A stretch of 64,000 nucleotides of DNA from Chrysomallon squamiferum (taxonomy: Eukaryota > Mollusca > Gastropoda > Neomphalida > Peltospiridae): NCBI GenBank assembly GCA_012295275.1, contig CM022671.1:19232956-19296955 (forward strand), in the 5' to 3' direction. Position numbers and translations under genes: made by a program. How positions within the stretch are numbered: position 1 is the stretch's first letter; each line of letters begins with the position of its first letter. Of this stretch, positions 30,689 through 43,000 are shown piece by piece. The notes below the pieces were generated by a model. It had not been told where the DNA came from. It did no database searches and saw only the letters and a program-made list of their open reading frames with translations.

Positions 30689-31255
30689 AGAAAACAGCGT
30701 TATCTTTAATGTCAAAGACTGTGTATTTCATACATCAAAAATATATCCTTTTTGTATTCAAGTCTTTCTCAATACCAGTTAAAATTACCATACCTACTAA
30801 GCGAAGAGTATAATGATTTTATAACCATACAGCAACAAAAACGTGGTTAAGGGAAAGCTAAACCCAATCACTACTTCCTGGATGTACCTTCGCGGCGGAA
30901 TGTCACATAAACTAAAGATCTAGTTTCAATTATATGTAAACTTTGCTTTATTCCAAGTACAGGTTAACTTTTAAACAAATTCAGTAGGACAATATTTGAA
31001 AGAAAATAGTTAGAAATAGACATAGCTAAAGAGCAGTCAAATAAAATTTTTCTTTTTGTACACTCTCAAGGATGTAGAAGCCCGCGAAAATATATAAATG
31101 TAATCGAAAATAATAAATTATAATCCATTTCCTAAATTTAGATCAAAAAGTTACTTCGAATTTTCGTAAACTTTATTACTGGAGATAATTGCATAATAAT
31201 TGTAAAATAAGCATATACCTGGAATAATTAATAATGCATTTACTAAATATTTAGA

Positions 31256-31256
31256 C

Positions 31257-31317
<61 letters not shown>
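31256..31317. repeat. (AAT)n microsatellite
   Basis: About 20 AAT units, about 240 bp upstream of the first POT1 coding exon's acceptor. Confidence 0.97.
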
Positions 31318-31575
31318 TCCTGCAGATAATCACCTTGTAAATGAAAATAAAAATGTTAGATGAGGGAAATAGATTATTACATTATGTAATATATTTAAAA
31401 ATATAAAAAGTGATTTATCAAAAAGATAAAAATTAAGAATAGTTTGCCAGTGGAAATGCTAATAATATTTATATAATAATATATAGTAATTGTAAATGTT
31501 CGTATCTTAATAGTGATTAAATCGAAAAATTTCCTTTTCCTTTCCATCTTCAGTAGAAAACAAAAGCCATATACA

Positions 31576-34500
31576 ATGCCAGTTCATAAACTGAACTGTA
31601 CAGCTGATCAGAGTAGTCAAAATATACCATCAAACTTAAAAATAATTTCAGTATCAGAACTGAATATAGACTCAAAGTCATGTACAGATGTTATCAAGGT
31701 AATTTTTAAATTTTTTTTTTTTTTAATAAATAGATTCTTTTTTTTTATCACATTTAGTATGGAACATTTTTTCTGACATTTTTCTTTTCTATATCTGTCT
31801 TAATCATTTTAATTTAAAAGTTACAAAACAGCTTCTCTGGAATGTGTATTTTTAAATAGAAGACATTTTACAATAAATGCTACTGTGATATATTTTTTAT
31901 TTAACTGTGTAAATTGTTCAAGGTGACTAAAATATTTATAGTGATATTTTATTTACCTATAGTTACATAAAGAAAAACTAATTTTTGGATGAGAAGTCTC
32001 CTTTTTGGACGAAACAACACTTATAATGTAGTTATTTCATTGGTTTCAAATTTAATTTGGAATCTAATGGTAATTCTAAACTGATTAAATACAGAGTTAA
32101 ATACTTTAGTAATTATTTTTGCTTTGTCACACCAAATATATACTATTTAAATATTTATGGTATGTCATTATGTCTATTTAATCAAATACAATTATGCAAA
32201 TTCTTTTATAACTAATAACCTTTTTTTCTTCTTTTTTTGGCCGTTTCTTTTATCAGGGCAAAATTCGTATTAGATGGCCTCTTCAGAAAAGAAAATCTAG
32301 CCAGCATTTTAAATTTGTGTTAGAAGATGGTAATAGTAATACTGTTTTATTGAGATTAATATGGAAATATTATAAAGTATGTGGTAAATGTGTTTTTGGT
32401 AACTGTGGTAAACTTAGAAATCACATATCTTATAAACCTATGTAATTATTTATTATTTTGGGTTTTGAGTTTTGCATGTTCACAAAGTTTATGATGGCAT
32501 TATTATCAAGTATGATAAAATGCCTAAATTCGAGAAGTTCCAAACCTTAGAATTGTCATTATTGTTCTCTCCAGTTTATTTAATAATTATTTAGTTTCAA
32601 TAACAAACAATATTTATTATTTTACTGAGAATGGTATAATGCTGCTTTTATTTTTTCATTTTTCATTTTAGTTAGCAATTCATCTGTTAATGTTTTTGTA
32701 TTTGGAGCAATTGCTGATGACTTGAATTTTTGCAAGGAAAATGTAAGTTGAATAAAGAAATAATTTGTGATCTCACTGGCTTGCACAAGCAGATTTTATT
32801 TTTGAGGTGTAATATGGAAATATAAATAAATACTAGGCAATTGATTTTAATTGAAGGAATAAACAAAATAAAAGTGGTTTTTTGTTTAACATTAAAAAAT
32901 AAGAAAAATGAAATAATTGAATAAACTATTAAATTTGTTTTTTTAGGATATACTGATATTGTCTGATTATCATTTGGCAAAGAATTGCCATACAGCAACA
33001 TCTCCACATAAATATCACATTGAAATTGATACATCATCAACAGTATGGGTGAGATAACTGTTCCAGAATTATTTTTCTTCACTCTTTTTAATAATCCAAG
33101 TAAATATTTTTTCTTTTACCTAAGACAAAATATTTCTACAGTTGTGAAGGACAAATAATAATTGTTTCAAACTTTTTTATTACTTTAAAAACTGTACACT
33201 TACTTTAATACCAAACAAATAAAATAATGATTTTTTTTATTTGATATTTTTGTTTTTCAAATTCTTCGATTTCCACATTCCGAATTTGAACTTTATTCAG
33301 TCTTCACTGATAAATACATTTGTACATTAATATTTCGATTAAAAAATTAATAATATACATTAATATTATACAAAAATGAAGATATTCTTACTTATTTTTA
33401 AGGTATTTTAATTGATGTATAGGTGATATTTCATTTCAGGTTGTTGATTCTGGTGGATCCACAACAGCAACTGCAGTAAGTGTTCCTCATGGAGGATCAC
33501 AGTTAACTGTAAGAGGGTTTTCAGTTTTGTCTCTGTTTCTTGATATAATATTAACATGTAATTTAGGTATGAATGATAACAAATCAATTTTCTTTTCATA
33601 TTTTAGAAATCAAAATACACATACACTTTACTGAAAGACTTAAAAATGAACACAACAGTTGATGTGTATGCTGTAATCAAATTTATGAAACCTGTGAGGA
33701 AATCAAGAGGAACAGGTTAGTAAATTATGATAATAAATTTCTATTTGTTTTTAATCAAGTTTTAAAAATATTGTTTGTTTTTTTGGTTTTTTTTGCTTTG
33801 AGAATTTGGATTAATTCTTTCAGTTGTTAAAAGCATAATCTTAACAAAGACCTGTAAATGAGGTGAAATTAATAAAAAAAAAAAGGTTTTTATATAATTC
33901 TTCTTCTAATCATAAATAGTTTAATATTTTGTGGATTGTTTGCTTTAAGAATTTGGATTAATTATTTCACTCTTATCAAGGACCTACACATTTTTTATTT
34001 GAAAATTTAAAATGAACAAAAACAAAATATCTGTATAATAAGAATTTGGATTAATTGTTTCACTCTTATCAAGGACCTACACATTTTTTATTTGAAAATT
34101 TAAAATGAACAAAAACAAAATGTTTGTATAATAATAATTATATATTACTGTTAGATTATTATTTTATTCATAACCACTATTTAATTAACAATAATTACAA
34201 TAATTAGTGAATTCAGTGTTTGGAATATAGCACTGAATTCATAATTAGCATACAGCTTGTATTTCCAAGCAGAGTTTAATGAGTTAAAATCAGTACAATA
34301 CACATTAGATTTAATATTTTGTTATGTTGATCATCTTAGAAATATTTATCACATAAATTCATTTTAAAAACCACACAAGATATACAAAGTTCATTTTTGA
34401 TCTTGGTATCAGTTTTTTACTTTGTAATGTTTTTAATTTTAATTTTTCAGATTATATGATATTTTTAAGTTTAATTGATCCATCATTGACTGACAGCAAA

Positions 34501-37500
34501 ATTAAGTGTCTTCTGTTTGCTAACTCTGCTTCCAGGCTTCCACCAGCAGAGGTGGGAAATGTCATCAGATTACACAGACTCAAGGTGAAAAAAATCCCTT
34601 ACTCTTCTTATTATGTATTCATTTTTGCTATCTGTCTGTTCATATTACATCAGACATATCTGCATGTACAAATAGCTTAAACTATTTTGTTTTCTTCTAA
34701 GTTAATTAATTTTATTGATGACAAGCTTTGTTAATGATAAAGTATAACAATAAAATACCAAGCTTGTAAGATCCATGATGGCTGATGTTTTAAAAACATT
34801 TTTGTTGTGATATCATTTTATAGAATTTCTGATGAAATGAAAATGAGCCAGGTTTTGCAGTGATTTAATCAATATGCCAGGTATTTGTTTAGCTAAGCTG
34901 ATAATTATGCTGAATTTAACACACATCTAATGACAGTTATTTTTTATATTTTCAGATAACCAAATACAATGATGAATTTCAGGGACAGAATGGTCCTGGT
35001 TTTTCTTGGTTACTTTTTAAAAGCCCTGATCGAAGTGAATCAAATCCAGTCTCTTCATCTGCTATTTTTACATATACTGACAGTGATCAGAAAAAGGTAC
35101 AGATAAATTTACCTCTCAAAAGAAATATTAACATTGCATCTATAATATTCCCAAGTTCTTTAAGTTCTGGTATTTGCTTTTATTTGTACCATAACATTTA
35201 AAATTTATTATATCTTATTTTCATATTTATCGTAGCATTATCAATTTATTAAATTACTTGTTTCTTTTTATTTATGTACTAGATTTAATATTCATAAAGC
35301 TAAAACATATCATAATCATTAACCCCCCACCAAAAATACCTATTTTTATACTCTGGAACATAATTGATTATAAATAAATCCTTTTGGAAAGAAAGAAGAT
35401 ATAATAATCATAAAACAAAATACATATTTTTATACTCTGGAACATAATTGATTATAAATAAATCCTTTTGGAAAGAAAGAAGATATAATAATCATAAAAC
35501 AAAATACATATTTTTATATTAACATATTGATTAAAATAAATCCTTTTGGAAAGAAAGAAGATATAATAATCATCATTTGTAATGCAAAACTGTATACACA
35601 AAATTTGGCTTTGTATTCCATGCATGTACACACACACATTTATCTATCTATGTATATTTATCAAACTAATATATATTCTATGGAGAAAAATAATTTGAAG
35701 AGTACTTTTGCCATGCCTGGTAATCTGTTGGTACAGTTAAGATGTAATAACCACAAAACTGTTTTCAGGTTGAGGAGCTGTTTGCATGGTTTAACAGCAG
35801 AGATAATCTCAGTCAACCAACATCCTGCACACTGGCTGGTGTAAAACCTCAGCTGTATTTTGATTTTGTTTGTCAGGTTTGTACAAGCCAAATTTGGTAT
35901 CCCAAAAATTTAATATTGTTTAGGTTGTTTTTCTGTATTTAGAAAAGAGAGTGATGTGATAGTGTTTTGAATGAATACTTGTAATGTGAAGGTTGATACT
36001 TACCTAGTATATAACAAATTTTGGAAGGAAAATAATTATTAGCTAAAATCATAATCCCAAAATTGAGATAACTAATAATAAAATATAAAATAAAGTTATT
36101 GTAAAAAGAAGGGTGTAGAAAGATTGTATAAGTATAATCTGATTGTGTGTATGGATGTTTTAGATTAATATATGTTTATTTTTTGTATTTTAATTGTGAT
36201 TTGTTACTTCTCTTATAGGTGGTCAGTACATCAGTGATAGAGGAAAAGGTTTGCTTTTTACTTCAAGTATGGGACGGTACAAGAAATGTTTAGTAAGTTG
36301 CTGTTAACATTTTCACATCTGTATGAGGTTAATAATGTTTAAGGTTTTTTTTTCTTGGTATAGGTCAGAGTAACTCATTTTTAGATTGGTGTCATTAGAT
36401 CTTCATTTATCTAGGATTTCAACCATTCTGGTAATAATAATCTTAATATTTGTTTTGAAGGTCATATATTCAGTTGAACATTTTCACATCTGTATGAGGT
36501 TAATAATTTTTAAGTTTTTTTTTTCTTGGTATAGGTCAGAGTAACTCATTTTTAGATTGGTGTCATTAGATCTTCATTTATCTAGGATTTCAACCATTCT
36601 GGTAATAATAATCTTAATATTTGTTTTGAAGGTCATATATTCAGTTGAAAGTAAAGCTGATCTCCAGTATCATTTTCTCCATGGTCAAACACTTAACATC
36701 TATCCATTCATCCATAAACTAGTTCAGTTATAATAAAAAATAAATTTATTATTTTATTTCAGCCCAGTACGCCAGATGGATGTTGATGCTGATAAATCTA
36801 AAACCCAGACATCAGAAACATTGATGAAGAAAGCAGATGGTTTTATAGTGGATGTGTGTCTTTATGAGGATCATTTTGTTGCAGGAGAAACTATAAATGT
36901 ATGTTCCTCAGAATTTATTTGAAAACTTAGGTAGTGATAAATATTGATTTGAAAAAAAACGATAAAAAAAATATAGAGCATATTTCTAATGTGATTTTGG
37001 TCCATAAATGCTGTATCAAAATTATGATACATCCTTCTCTTATCTATGGAAAGTGTACGAAATGATTGCTTGCTGGAAACCAATGAAAAAAATTAGTTCT
37101 TTTTCATAAGTAGTGATTTTTATTTACAGCCAGGAGATTTCATAAAGCTGTTTAATCTTCATGCTGCAGAGTATAAGAAGGTGCAAATTATTGATGACAG
37201 TCCATCCTTACCAACTATAGAATTATGTCTTCATCGAGGGACTTCATTTGGACGTGGTGTTATTAAACTGAACTCCAGTAGTGATGAAGTAAAAACTCTT
37301 TCTGAAAGACTCGATGCTGTTGGGGCAGAGCCAGAACCTATGGAAATAGAAAAAGAAAATGATAATAATGGTTAGAAACTGATATTATCATTATTATTAT
37401 TATTATTGATTTATTTTATAGTTTTTGAAAAATATTTTCATTTTTAAAATAATGTTAAAATAGTGTTGTATTCTGATTTGCAGAAAGACAGCATTCTCAG

Positions 37501-40020
37501 AATGAAGCATATATTTCTGATTTGAATACAAATTCGCCAAATGAAGTCTGTGTTAGTTTGCCTTGTACTAGCTCAGAAAACAGATGTATGCAGGAGACGG
37601 CAACAGGTGATGGTTGTTCCACATTATTCTAAAGCTGCTTGAACAGTGTTGTCAAAAGGACTGTAGAACTGTTATTTTAATAATCATATTAATTAAACAT
37701 TTTGTATAGTTGCCATAAAAACAGAAACAAATTTAATTACATCAGGATCCAAATGTTATTGATAAATTGAAATTTCAAAATATTGGAAAAACAGTATCAA
37801 TATATATACACAACATCCTCCAGATTTGGATTTAAAAAAAATAATCTCACTATTAATTGGAAAAACAGTTGTCACCAATTTCACCACATCTGACATATGT
37901 ATGCACACACAAACACATTACATTATTGTGAAATTGTATGTCATCTTATTATATTTTCAGTAATTACTGGCCATCATCATATAAAACGGACAAAAATTGG
38001 AGACGTTTTACAACATGATGTACCATATAAATTTCGAATTCAAGCCAAAGTGCTAAAGATTCAACCAGATTCTCCCACTGATTTCATCAAGTTATTCTGT
38101 CCACACTGCAAACACTTGTGAGCTTGACCAAATATTTTCTTACATTCTGGACTGTTTTGGTTTGACAAACTATAAAAGTGAATTTTTTGGCTATGAATTT
38201 ATCACCAAGATGCAGTTTGTAATGAACTACTGATACTGACTGAAATGATCCTGATCATGATTCATTTTGTGTTACTTTTGTCATTCTAACATAAAAAAGT
38301 TATTTTACAACATAAATTTGTATTTAAAGTTTTTATTTAGCATCTCAGAGCTTTCCATTAAGATAGTTATGTTACATTATCTGGAATAAAACCATTTTGC
38401 TCTTGTCTAATAATAATGTTTAATTTCTGAAACAGTCCTAATCAACATTTATTGAATAACTGTACCAGCAATAAAGAACAGAAATAACTGGAAATCAGTA
38501 TTCTCGGTTACTAACAGAATAACTGAAACTGACATTACCAAATATTCCTTAGCATTAAATTATTGTAAGTGAAATTAGTGTTATCAAATAATCCTTGCTT
38601 CTAATGTAGAAAAACTGAATCCAGTGTTACCAAATATTCATTACTACTAATACTGATATTACTCATATTCCTTACTGCTAATAAAGAATAACTGAAACCA
38701 GTGTTATCAAATATCCCTTAGTATTACATTTATAGATAGCACTATTCTGTAGAGTGTCCCAAATAAGTTGATAGAACTAGCTGGTATTATTTATATTACA
38801 GATGTTCTCCTGTTGATATACAGAATGCTGACAAACCAGCAGCACATCAAACACCAATAGAATCTAACTCGGACAACAGGTACTTATGATGGTAGCAAAA
38901 GTAATTATTCTGTATTTTTTTGTTTAAAATATTCACTAAATTATTTTGCTTTATCTGCATTAATTCCTGAAATGAAAAACTCTTACTGTAAGTTTATATA
39001 TTAATTAATTTCACACTCTCTCTTTTCTTTATGCATTTATCATTTTTAAAAATAACTTTTCTGTTTAGTAGATAAAAGCCTCAGTAGTTGTTTCTGTACA
39101 AACTAAAATACAGTATTATTAACAGCCAGCAAAATTCTTAGATTTTTGTCTTTCCATTAAAATGATTCTTTATGAAATTTGCTCATACACACAGCCATAC
39201 TTTTGTAATGATTCAGAATTTTTCACAAAGGAATTTTGATGTCAATTATTTTCACTACATGTTGTTAGACAAATATTTTGTTATTTCAGAACCTTTATGG
39301 AACTGATGGAAAATCTGCCGTCATCTGAGAGCCAAACTTCATCTCCTCCTTCATGTCCTAAGTGCAGTAAACACCAAGGTAGGCAATATTTTATTGCCTC
39401 ATTTGAATTACATGCAAAATTTAATATTTTTAGTGAAAACTGGTGAAAAACTGCATACTAATGATACACCTGTTTGACTTTATGCTAAATTATGATTTAA
39501 GTCTAATTATTTTCTATTTGATTTATTTGTAGACAGTTCATTATTCTTGGAATATACATACATGATGCAGCTTTTGTTGAATGATGGAACAGGTTCTCTC
39601 ACAGCAAATTTATGGAGACAGAATGCAGTAAGACATTTTTTGTACCCTCCAGGAAACTGATGTTTTATTCCATGACCTCTTTGCATTTTTTAAAAATTAA
39701 AAAGCTACAAAGTCTGATCTCAAACTGTTCAATTCTAATGTAATATTAGATTATGTATTTAAATTTTAAGGTTTGAAAAAATATAATGAAATGTCTTTAT
39801 AATTTGAAGATTTTCTGGATTTAATTTTCAGGTAACATTTTTCAAAGATATTCGGCCAGAAGATGTGGTAAACAATCTTTCAAACCAGGCAGAAATAACA
39901 CAGCTACTTTCTCAGTTATCTCCCAGTGACAAGACACACCCATGGCTTGAATGCTGTGTTTGTTCTTACACAGGACATTCTGGTGTATGCTACCAGATAT
40001 TTGACACAACAGTTGCTTAG
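31576..40020 (+). CDS. POT1: POT1, protection of telomeres 1 (complete, 18 coding exons) with N-terminal extension
   Basis: Shelterin subunit that binds the single-stranded telomeric overhang. Exons: 31576-31698, 32257-32329, 32672-32742, 32947-33048, 33440-33508, 33607-33715, 34451-34584, 34956-35096, 35769-35876, 36219-36292, 36763-36898, 37130-37370, 37484-37606, 37961-38117, 38802-38879, 39290-39378, 39533-39627, 39832-40020. Phase closes to 703 residues (human 634). Human-like OB1 starts at about 147 (KYTYTLLKDL, VYAVIKFMKPV, IRLHRLK); OB2 includes YFDFVCQ, QVWDGTRN and LHRGTSFGRG. The C-terminal OB3 has KFRIQAKV, CPHC (548-551), CPKC (602-605), LNDGTGSLTA and HPWLECC...CYQIFDTTVA at the end. 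Odd points: 146 extra N-terminal residues that look like another OB-fold, and a far shorter segment where human POT1 carries the resolvase-like insert. No in-frame Met opens exon 6, so the extension appears obligatory. The first coding exon follows an acceptor at 31551-31552. Confidence 0.95.
33948..34133. repeat. Two tandem copies of a 93-bp unit in POT1 intron 6
   Basis: Copies at 33948-34040 and 34041-34133, both starting AGAATTTGGATTAATT and nearly identical. A fragment of the unit start (GAATTTGGATTAATTCTTTCA) also occurs near 33800, so the array may be older or larger. Confidence 0.93.
35341..35573. repeat. 2.8 tandem copies of an 84-bp unit in POT1 intron 8
   Basis: Units start at 35341, 35425 and 35509 (TATTTTTATA...). 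The first two are nearly identical; the third diverges in its first third and then matches (TCCTTTTGGAAAGAAAGAAG). Confidence 0.95.
36306..36649. repeat. Two tandem copies of a 171-bp unit in POT1 intron 10
   Basis: Copies start at 36306 and 36477 with AACATTTTCACATCTG and run to about 36649. Only a few differences are visible (for example AATGTTTAAGG versus AATTTTTAAG), so the duplication looks recent. Confidence 0.96.
38465..38735. repeat. Degenerate minisatellite in POT1 intron 14
   Basis: Four to six diverged copies of a unit of about 40-60 bp, recognisable by AATAACTGAAA, CAGTGTTA and CCAAATATTCCTTA. It sits in the intron between the CPHC exon and the next coding exon. Confidence 0.75.
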
Positions 40021-43000
40021 CTATTGTACATATTATTAAATGCATTACTTATAACAGGTTAAATAATATTCATGTGCATTAGGCTATTTAAACTGAAAAA
40101 ACAAAAACATAACACTTGTGTTTAATATCATGATATATTTTCAAAAACCACAAAGTTAACAAATATGTTCTGTATTTTACATTCCAAACTGAAAAAAATT
40201 ATTGAGAAAAATTAAAATCAGAAACAGTAAAAAAAAATGTATTTTGACCAGTGTACCTGACTGGAATTCTTAATTAAAAAACGAAAAAATTCTTATTGCC
40301 TTAGTCATCCTTTATTTAAAATGTATTGTGTTTAAAATGAAATGCATTCATAAATCAACAAGAAACTTGAAACTGCAGTGCAAGAAAATAAGAATTAAAA
40401 AAACCCACATGTTTTTACCAGTTAGTGAACAAAAGCATTCGATACCAAAAACTTACTTCTGTGGATAAAAACCATGACTTAAATGAACCAGAAAAAATGT
40501 CAATCTTTTAAAAGAATACAGTTTACCTAACTAATCTGCAAGAAACAATTTCAAATGATGAATTATGAATAAACATTTATTGATTTTACATTTTTCTTTT
40601 AAATAGTATCAATAAATTAAAATATCATTGGCTGTGAAGCATGAATAAGTAAACTGATAGGAAATTTAAAGGTGTCTTCTCATGTTCAAGCTGCATACAT
40701 TATATTAAAGTACAACAGATTATTTTAATAAACATAAGGCTTGAATATAATAACACTATAATCTAACAGATTTATTCACTGCAGTTTCCATTCATTTCTG
40801 ACCAATCAAAATTCTGAAGGAAAAGATTTCGCACAAATCATACTGAAGAATGTGACTTTAGTACAAATGCTAGTTATATCTTGACCAGTAGCTGCCTGCT
40901 GCACAAACGTGTTGAGCTGTCCATCCACTCACACAATACGAGACTGCTGATTGTGACACAAAACACACACCAGTACATAGTTTAATATATTCTACAAATC
41001 ACTTGTACAAAAAATTGGTTAACATTCACTTATTTGGGGGATAAATTAATATACCAGAAGAATGTTCAATTTGATATGAATTTGTCAGCTTTAATAATAA
41101 GTGTAACTGATTTGTTTGTTGTTAGCAATACATAAAAGGGGTTTTAAAAAAATGACAAAATGTAAAAAACATTTCAGCTTAAGATGTCAAACTGAATTTT
41201 TATCGCATCCAGTTAATTTTTAAAATTAAAATTTTGGCAATCCACACAGGATTTTATTTGTATGTGTAAAATGTATATAATTTATTTTTATTTAAAGTCA
41301 TAGTTTTCATAATTCTGCAAAATAATTCAATATATTTAATTTTTTAAATGGGGATAAAAATAACATGTTTAAAAAATGGAAACTGAGAGATAAAAGAATA
41401 AAAACAACAAAAATAATGTATCTATTTGCTTCTTTTAAGTTATATAAAGAATAATTACTTCTGAAATATCTTCACCAAGTTACAAAACCTGTGTGCCTAC
41501 CACTGTTCCCAACATACCAAATCAAACAAAAAAATTACACTCATCCAATTTTTGATGGAATGTATTTGTACTATTATTCAACATTCCTGTAAGGTTGAAT
41601 ATTATGCACCAACAAATATTAAACATTCATAAATATTTAATAAATACCAAAATATAGTTCTTGTAATGTTTTTTCAAAAAAAAAGGAATATTACAGTGTA
41701 ACAAAAATTAACTATCACATACACACACAAAAAAAGCCCCAAACAATATATAATTTATCAATGCATGATATGCAAAACAGAATTGGAGAAAATACTCATA
41801 AAAATGCATATTATGCTTGGTTTTTCACTTTTTCTTCAATAGAATTGTATATCTAAAAATGATAAAAATTATATTTCGTCTCTAAATTTAAAAAAAGAAA
41901 AAAAAAAAAAAAGAAAGCAATCTTTAGCATTCTATTATATCGTGTGAATAATGCTTTACTATTTTATTATTTTTAACTCAATCATGGTAAGAATTACATT
42001 TGTACACAAACAGAAAATTAATATTTAAAATACACTGTTACAATACATTATTTTGTGAATACCTTTTTAAGACTCCAAATACGGCTGTTAAATGAAATCT
42101 GTTACTGACCTTGCAAACAATAATTCCAGCACTACTTTTGATTTAAAAAAAAGAAGTAAAAATCTGTATTAAATATATTTTTATCATTTGGCCAAATCTG
42201 GTTTTGAAATAAACTGGATATACCATAGAAAAATGCAATGCTAACAACAAATACATCTCTATATGTATATATATATAAAAAATTAATAATAATAATAATA
42301 ATAATGATAAAAAAAAATGATTATCTATTCTAATCAGACTACAGAAGTAACTAAAAATGGGTTGGAAATAAAAAAACAATTAAAAAACCACCCAAATGGA
42401 ACATTATAAAACTTCTGCACTTAGTTTGATTCTATCACTGAAAGTGAGTTGAATGTAAAGCTGGTTCAAAAACATGGTGCTTTTTCTTTAAATGTAAGAA
42501 TATAATCAATATGTGGAGATGAATGAATGAATGAAAAAAGGACCTAAAAGGAAATTGTTTTTATATTTTAAACTTGATTATTACAAACTGGACGGATATG
42601 TGGACAGCAAACATCTGGAAAGAGATGGAGCAGGTATTTGTATTAAGTATGCTGCCAACTGAAGTGCTTATCAGTATGAATGTACTGAAGATACATGGTG
42701 ATTCAATGTGAAACTTCATGTAGAAATGTCTTTGATGTATGACTGGTATTCTTTTTGTAAGTCCATAGATGTCAAAATATTTGTGATATTTTTAATATAT
42801 AATTATTTTGCTTTTTATAATTCCTTTTCTATGAAAATGAAAAAAAAAAAGCTCGTACAAAACAAATATATTACTGTGTCAAGTAAGGATACAAATACAT
42901 AATTTAAATCATCTTTGGTAAAGATTTATGGAATATTTAGTTTTAACATGGGGCTTAGTATTTTTAAACAATTAACATTCATTAAAAACAGAACACAACC

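Larger units (their letters stand above)
29580..31552. promoter_or_regulatory. Divergent 2 kb spacer between METAP2 and POT1
   Basis: Both genes must start here. The most promoter-like part is about 30830-30920, which has an ETS-like CTTCCTG and a short CpG-rich stretch (CGCGGCGG). Poly-A tracts at 30397-30427 and 30652-30684 each follow a short, less A/T-rich segment and may be retroposon tails. An (AAT)n tract lies at 31256-31317. The plus-strand ORF across the second poly-A is not supported as a gene. Confidence 0.5.

Noticed and set aside
30850-30875. CTAAACCC near the POT1 promoter as a telomere-like repeat
   Set aside because: A single imperfect unit with no tandem copies; chance is enough.
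32687-33082. 131-codon minus-strand ORF inside POT1
   Set aside because: It overlaps two POT1 coding exons antisense and has no independent support.
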